The position numbers and the translations under genes were made by a program. This document shows, piece by piece, positions 24,130 to 26,044 of a stretch of 26,044 nt of DNA; position 1 is the first letter of the stretch; each line of letters starts with the position of its first letter. Source of the DNA: JAVBUZ01 sp031554725 (GTDB lineage: Bacteria > Bacillota > Clostridia > Lachnospirales > Lachnospiraceae); NCBI GenBank assembly GCA_031554725.1, contig JAVBUZ010000248.1, positions 1 to 26,044 on the forward strand. Direction: 5' to 3'. Below the pieces are notes generated by a model. It searched no databases and was not told the origin of the DNA. It was given only the letters and a program-made list of their open reading frames with translations.

Positions 24130-26044
24130 ATGAAATTAAAGATGAATGGTTCAGATGCCGGCGTGGCATTATACGTTTTAGCACCATTTATAATGTTTCT
24201 TGTACAAGTACCTCCTGTTTTACTAGACGTATTTTTGACGCTTAATATGGCAATTGCGTTTACAATATTATTTGTATGTATGTTTTCTAAAGAAGTACTT
24301 GAACTATCATATTTCCCAACACTTTTGCTTTTTACAACCCTTTTCCGAATTGCCATGAATGTCAGCTCCACTAGAAATATTTTGCAAAATGGTTATGCGG
24401 GAAATGTAGTTGCAACCTTTGGTGAATTTGTTGGTGGTGGCGATTTAATTATCGGTGGTATTGTCTTTGTTATTCTTATTTTGATTCAGTTTTTAGTAAT
24501 CAATAAGGGTTCAGAGCGTGTGGCTGAAGTAACAGCTCGTTTTACTTTGGACGCGATGCCTGGTAAGCAGATGGCAATTGATGCCGACTTAAATACTGGC
24601 GCTATTACCGATGCCGAAGCTAGGGCTAGACGAGAGAAGATTCAATTAGAATCCACATTTTTTGGTTCTATGGATGGTGCGGTTAAGTACGTAAAGGGTG
24701 ATGCTATCTCAGGACTTCTTATTACAGTTATTAATTTGGTTGGTGGTTTAGCCATGGGTATGACTAGACAAGGACTAGATATAAATACGGCTATCAATAA
24801 ATATGCAATTTTAACCATAGGTGATGGTCTGGTAAGCCAGATTCCGTCCCTTTTGATTTCTCTTTCTACAGGTATCTTGGTTACCAAGGGCAGTAAAGAC
24901 GCGGATTTTGGAAGTACCCTGATTAAACAATTATTTGGAATACCAAAGGCGCTTTATATGGTTGGTGCAACACTTTGTTTTTTAGGTTTAGTAACTGATC
25001 TAAATACTATTTTATTTTTAGGTATGGGACTTGTTTTTATTGTAGCTGGTAGAATGATTGAAGGTACAATAGAAACGGCCAAGATAGAAGCCCAGGTAGA
25101 TAGTGATGAGATGGCGGCGGAAGAAATTCGGCAACCAGAGAATGTCAATAGTTTGCTTCAGGTTGACCCTATCGAATTAGAATTTGGTTACGGTATTATT
25201 CCGCTGGCGGATGTAAACCAAGGCGGAGACTTGTTAGACCGTGTTGTAATGATTCGTAGGCAGATTGCATTAGAATTAGGTACGGTAGTTCCGATTATTC
25301 GATTAAGAGATAATATTCAGCTTAACCCCAATCAATATATTATTAAAGTAAAGGGTATTCAGGTTAGTGAAGGCGAAATTCTATTTGACCATTATATGGC
25401 TATGAACCCAGGGTATGTGGAAGAAGAAATTACAGGTATACCAACCTTTGAACCATCCTTCCATTTGCCAGCTATTTGGATTACAGAAGGACAAAGAGAG
25501 CGTGCAGAAAGCATGGGATATACTGTAGTTGACCCTCCTTCTATTATAGCAACTCACTTGACGGAAGTAATAAGGTCTCATATTTCAGAGCTTCTTACAA
25601 GACAAGATGTTCAAAATCTTGTTAATAATTTAAAAGAATCAAATCCGTCCCTTGTAGAAGAGCTTATTCCGAAGCAAATGGGACTTGGCGAGGTTCAAAA
25701 GGTTTTACAGAATCTATTAAAAGAGGGAATTTCGATCAGAGACTTGCTTAGTATTTTCGAGACCTTGGCAGATTACTCACCATCTACAAGAGATGCAGAT
25801 ATTTTAACTGAGTATGTTCGTCAGTCTCTAAAAAGAGCAATTTCTAATAAATATTTTCCATCACATGAAACGACTAGTGTTGTAACCTTAGATCCTAAAG
25901 TGGAGCAGGACATTATGAGTAGTGTGAAACAAACGGAACAAGGAGCTTATTTGAATCTTGATCCAGAAAAGACGAAAAAGATAATGGCATCCGTTGGAAA
26001 TGAAGTACAAAAGCTAGAAAGCATCGGAAAGAATCCTATTGTGA
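24130..26044 (+). CDS. flhA: Flagellar biosynthesis protein FlhA, 3' end missing
   Basis: FlhA is the large export-gate protein with about eight membrane helices and a cytoplasmic docking ring for chaperones and FliJ. The frame is open to the window edge: 638 codons are present and about 40-60 are likely missing. The N-terminal half has LAPFIMFLVQVPPVLLDVF, FPTLLLFTTLFRIAMNVSST and the FHIPEP-type loop FTLDAMPGKQMAIDADLNTG. The cytoplasmic part includes ELEFGYGIIPLADVNQGGDL and DPPSIIATHLTEVIRSH. GGAGTGA precedes ATG 24130, 27 bases after flhB. Cut by the window, not truncated by mutation. Confidence 0.96.
   Translation, partial: MKLKMNGSDAGVALYVLAPFIMFLVQVPPVLLDVFLTLNMAIAFTILFVCMFSKEVLELSYFPTLLLFTTLFRIAMNVSSTRNILQNGYAGNVVATFGEFVGGGDLIIGGIVFVILILIQFLVINKGSERVAEVTARFTLDAMPGKQMAIDADLNTGAITDAEARARREKIQLESTFFGSMDGAVKYVKGDAISGLLITVINLVGGLAMGMTRQGLDINTAINKYAILTIGDGLVSQIPSLLISLSTGILVTKGSKDADFGSTLIKQLFGIPKALYMVGATLCFLGLVTDLNTILFLGMGLVFIVAGRMIEGTIETAKIEAQVDSDEMAAEEIRQPENVNSLLQVDPIELEFGYGIIPLADVNQGGDLLDRVVMIRRQIALELGTVVPIIRLRDNIQLNPNQYIIKVKGIQVSEGEILFDHYMAMNPGYVEEEITGIPTFEPSFHLPAIWITEGQRERAESMGYTVVDPPSIIATHLTEVIRSHISELLTRQDVQNLVNNLKESNPSLVEELIPKQMGLGEVQKVLQNLLKEGISIRDLLSIFETLADYSPSTRDADILTEYVRQSLKRAISNKYFPSHETTSVVTLDPKVEQDIMSSVKQTEQGAYLNLDPEKTKKIMASVGNEVQKLESIGKNPIV

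Noticed and set aside
3763..26044. Hidden novel system within the operon
   Set aside because: Every frame of size has a standard flagellar or chemotaxis assignment apart from the two poorly known but conserved flagellar genes described; gene order is as in other Firmicutes.

Overview
The window is a low-GC Gram-positive (Firmicutes, class Clostridia) chromosome segment, most likely from a motile Lachnospirales/Lachnospiraceae-type bacterium. The basis is AT-rich DNA, strong GGAGG-type ribosome sites, frequent TTG/GTG starts, the codY-flgB linkage, and the order fliJ - MgtE_N-like gene - fliK - flgD - flgE - swrD - motAB - fliL - fliM - fliY - cheY - fliOPQR - flhB - flhA. The genus cannot be fixed from the sequence. 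Almost everything is on the + strand.

Layout. (1) 1-141: tip of an IS3-family (IS150-type) insertion sequence pointing left, with the first 28 codons of its transposase gene. (2) 142-459: non-coding leader with a likely topA promoter. (3) 460-2526: topA, DNA topoisomerase I. (4) 2738-3523: codY, the GTP/branched-chain amino acid-responsive global repressor, with its own promoter and a good intrinsic terminator (3551-3584). (5) 3763-26044 and beyond: one long fla/che-type operon of 24 genes, preceded by a probable sigma-A promoter (3693-3720). It runs from rod and basal-body genes (flgB, flgC, fliE, fliF) through the switch and export ATPase (fliG, fliH, fliI, fliJ), hook assembly (MgtE_N-like gene, fliK, flgD, a conserved flagellar gene of unknown role, flgE), swrD and stator genes (motA, motB, fliL), C-ring and chemotaxis (fliM, fliY, cheY) to the export gate (fliO, fliP, fliQ, fliR, flhB, flhA). 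flhA is cut by the window end.

How it works together. FliF forms the MS ring; FliG, FliM and FliY form the rotor/switch; FliH, FliI and FliJ deliver substrates to the FliPQR-FlhAB gate; FlgB, FlgC and FliE build the rod; FlgD and FlgE build the hook and FliK measures it; MotA and MotB power rotation; CheY-P sets direction and FliY can dephosphorylate it. CodY next door couples motility to nutrition in relatives.

No novel defence, mobile or biosynthetic system is visible; the gene content is ordinary. The points most worth a second look are a sigma-28-like promoter inside the operon before fliK, a methionine-rich 15/36-bp tandem repeat in the fliY linker, an atypical helical tail on FlgD, a repeated GTGTTTTTT element at the fla promoter, a GC-rich hairpin between flgE and swrD, and an IS end whose folded tip would hide the transposase ribosome site. 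Several starts were moved to the codon best placed behind a ribosome site: codY, fliH, fliI, flgD, swrD, motA, fliM, fliQ, fliR and flhB.
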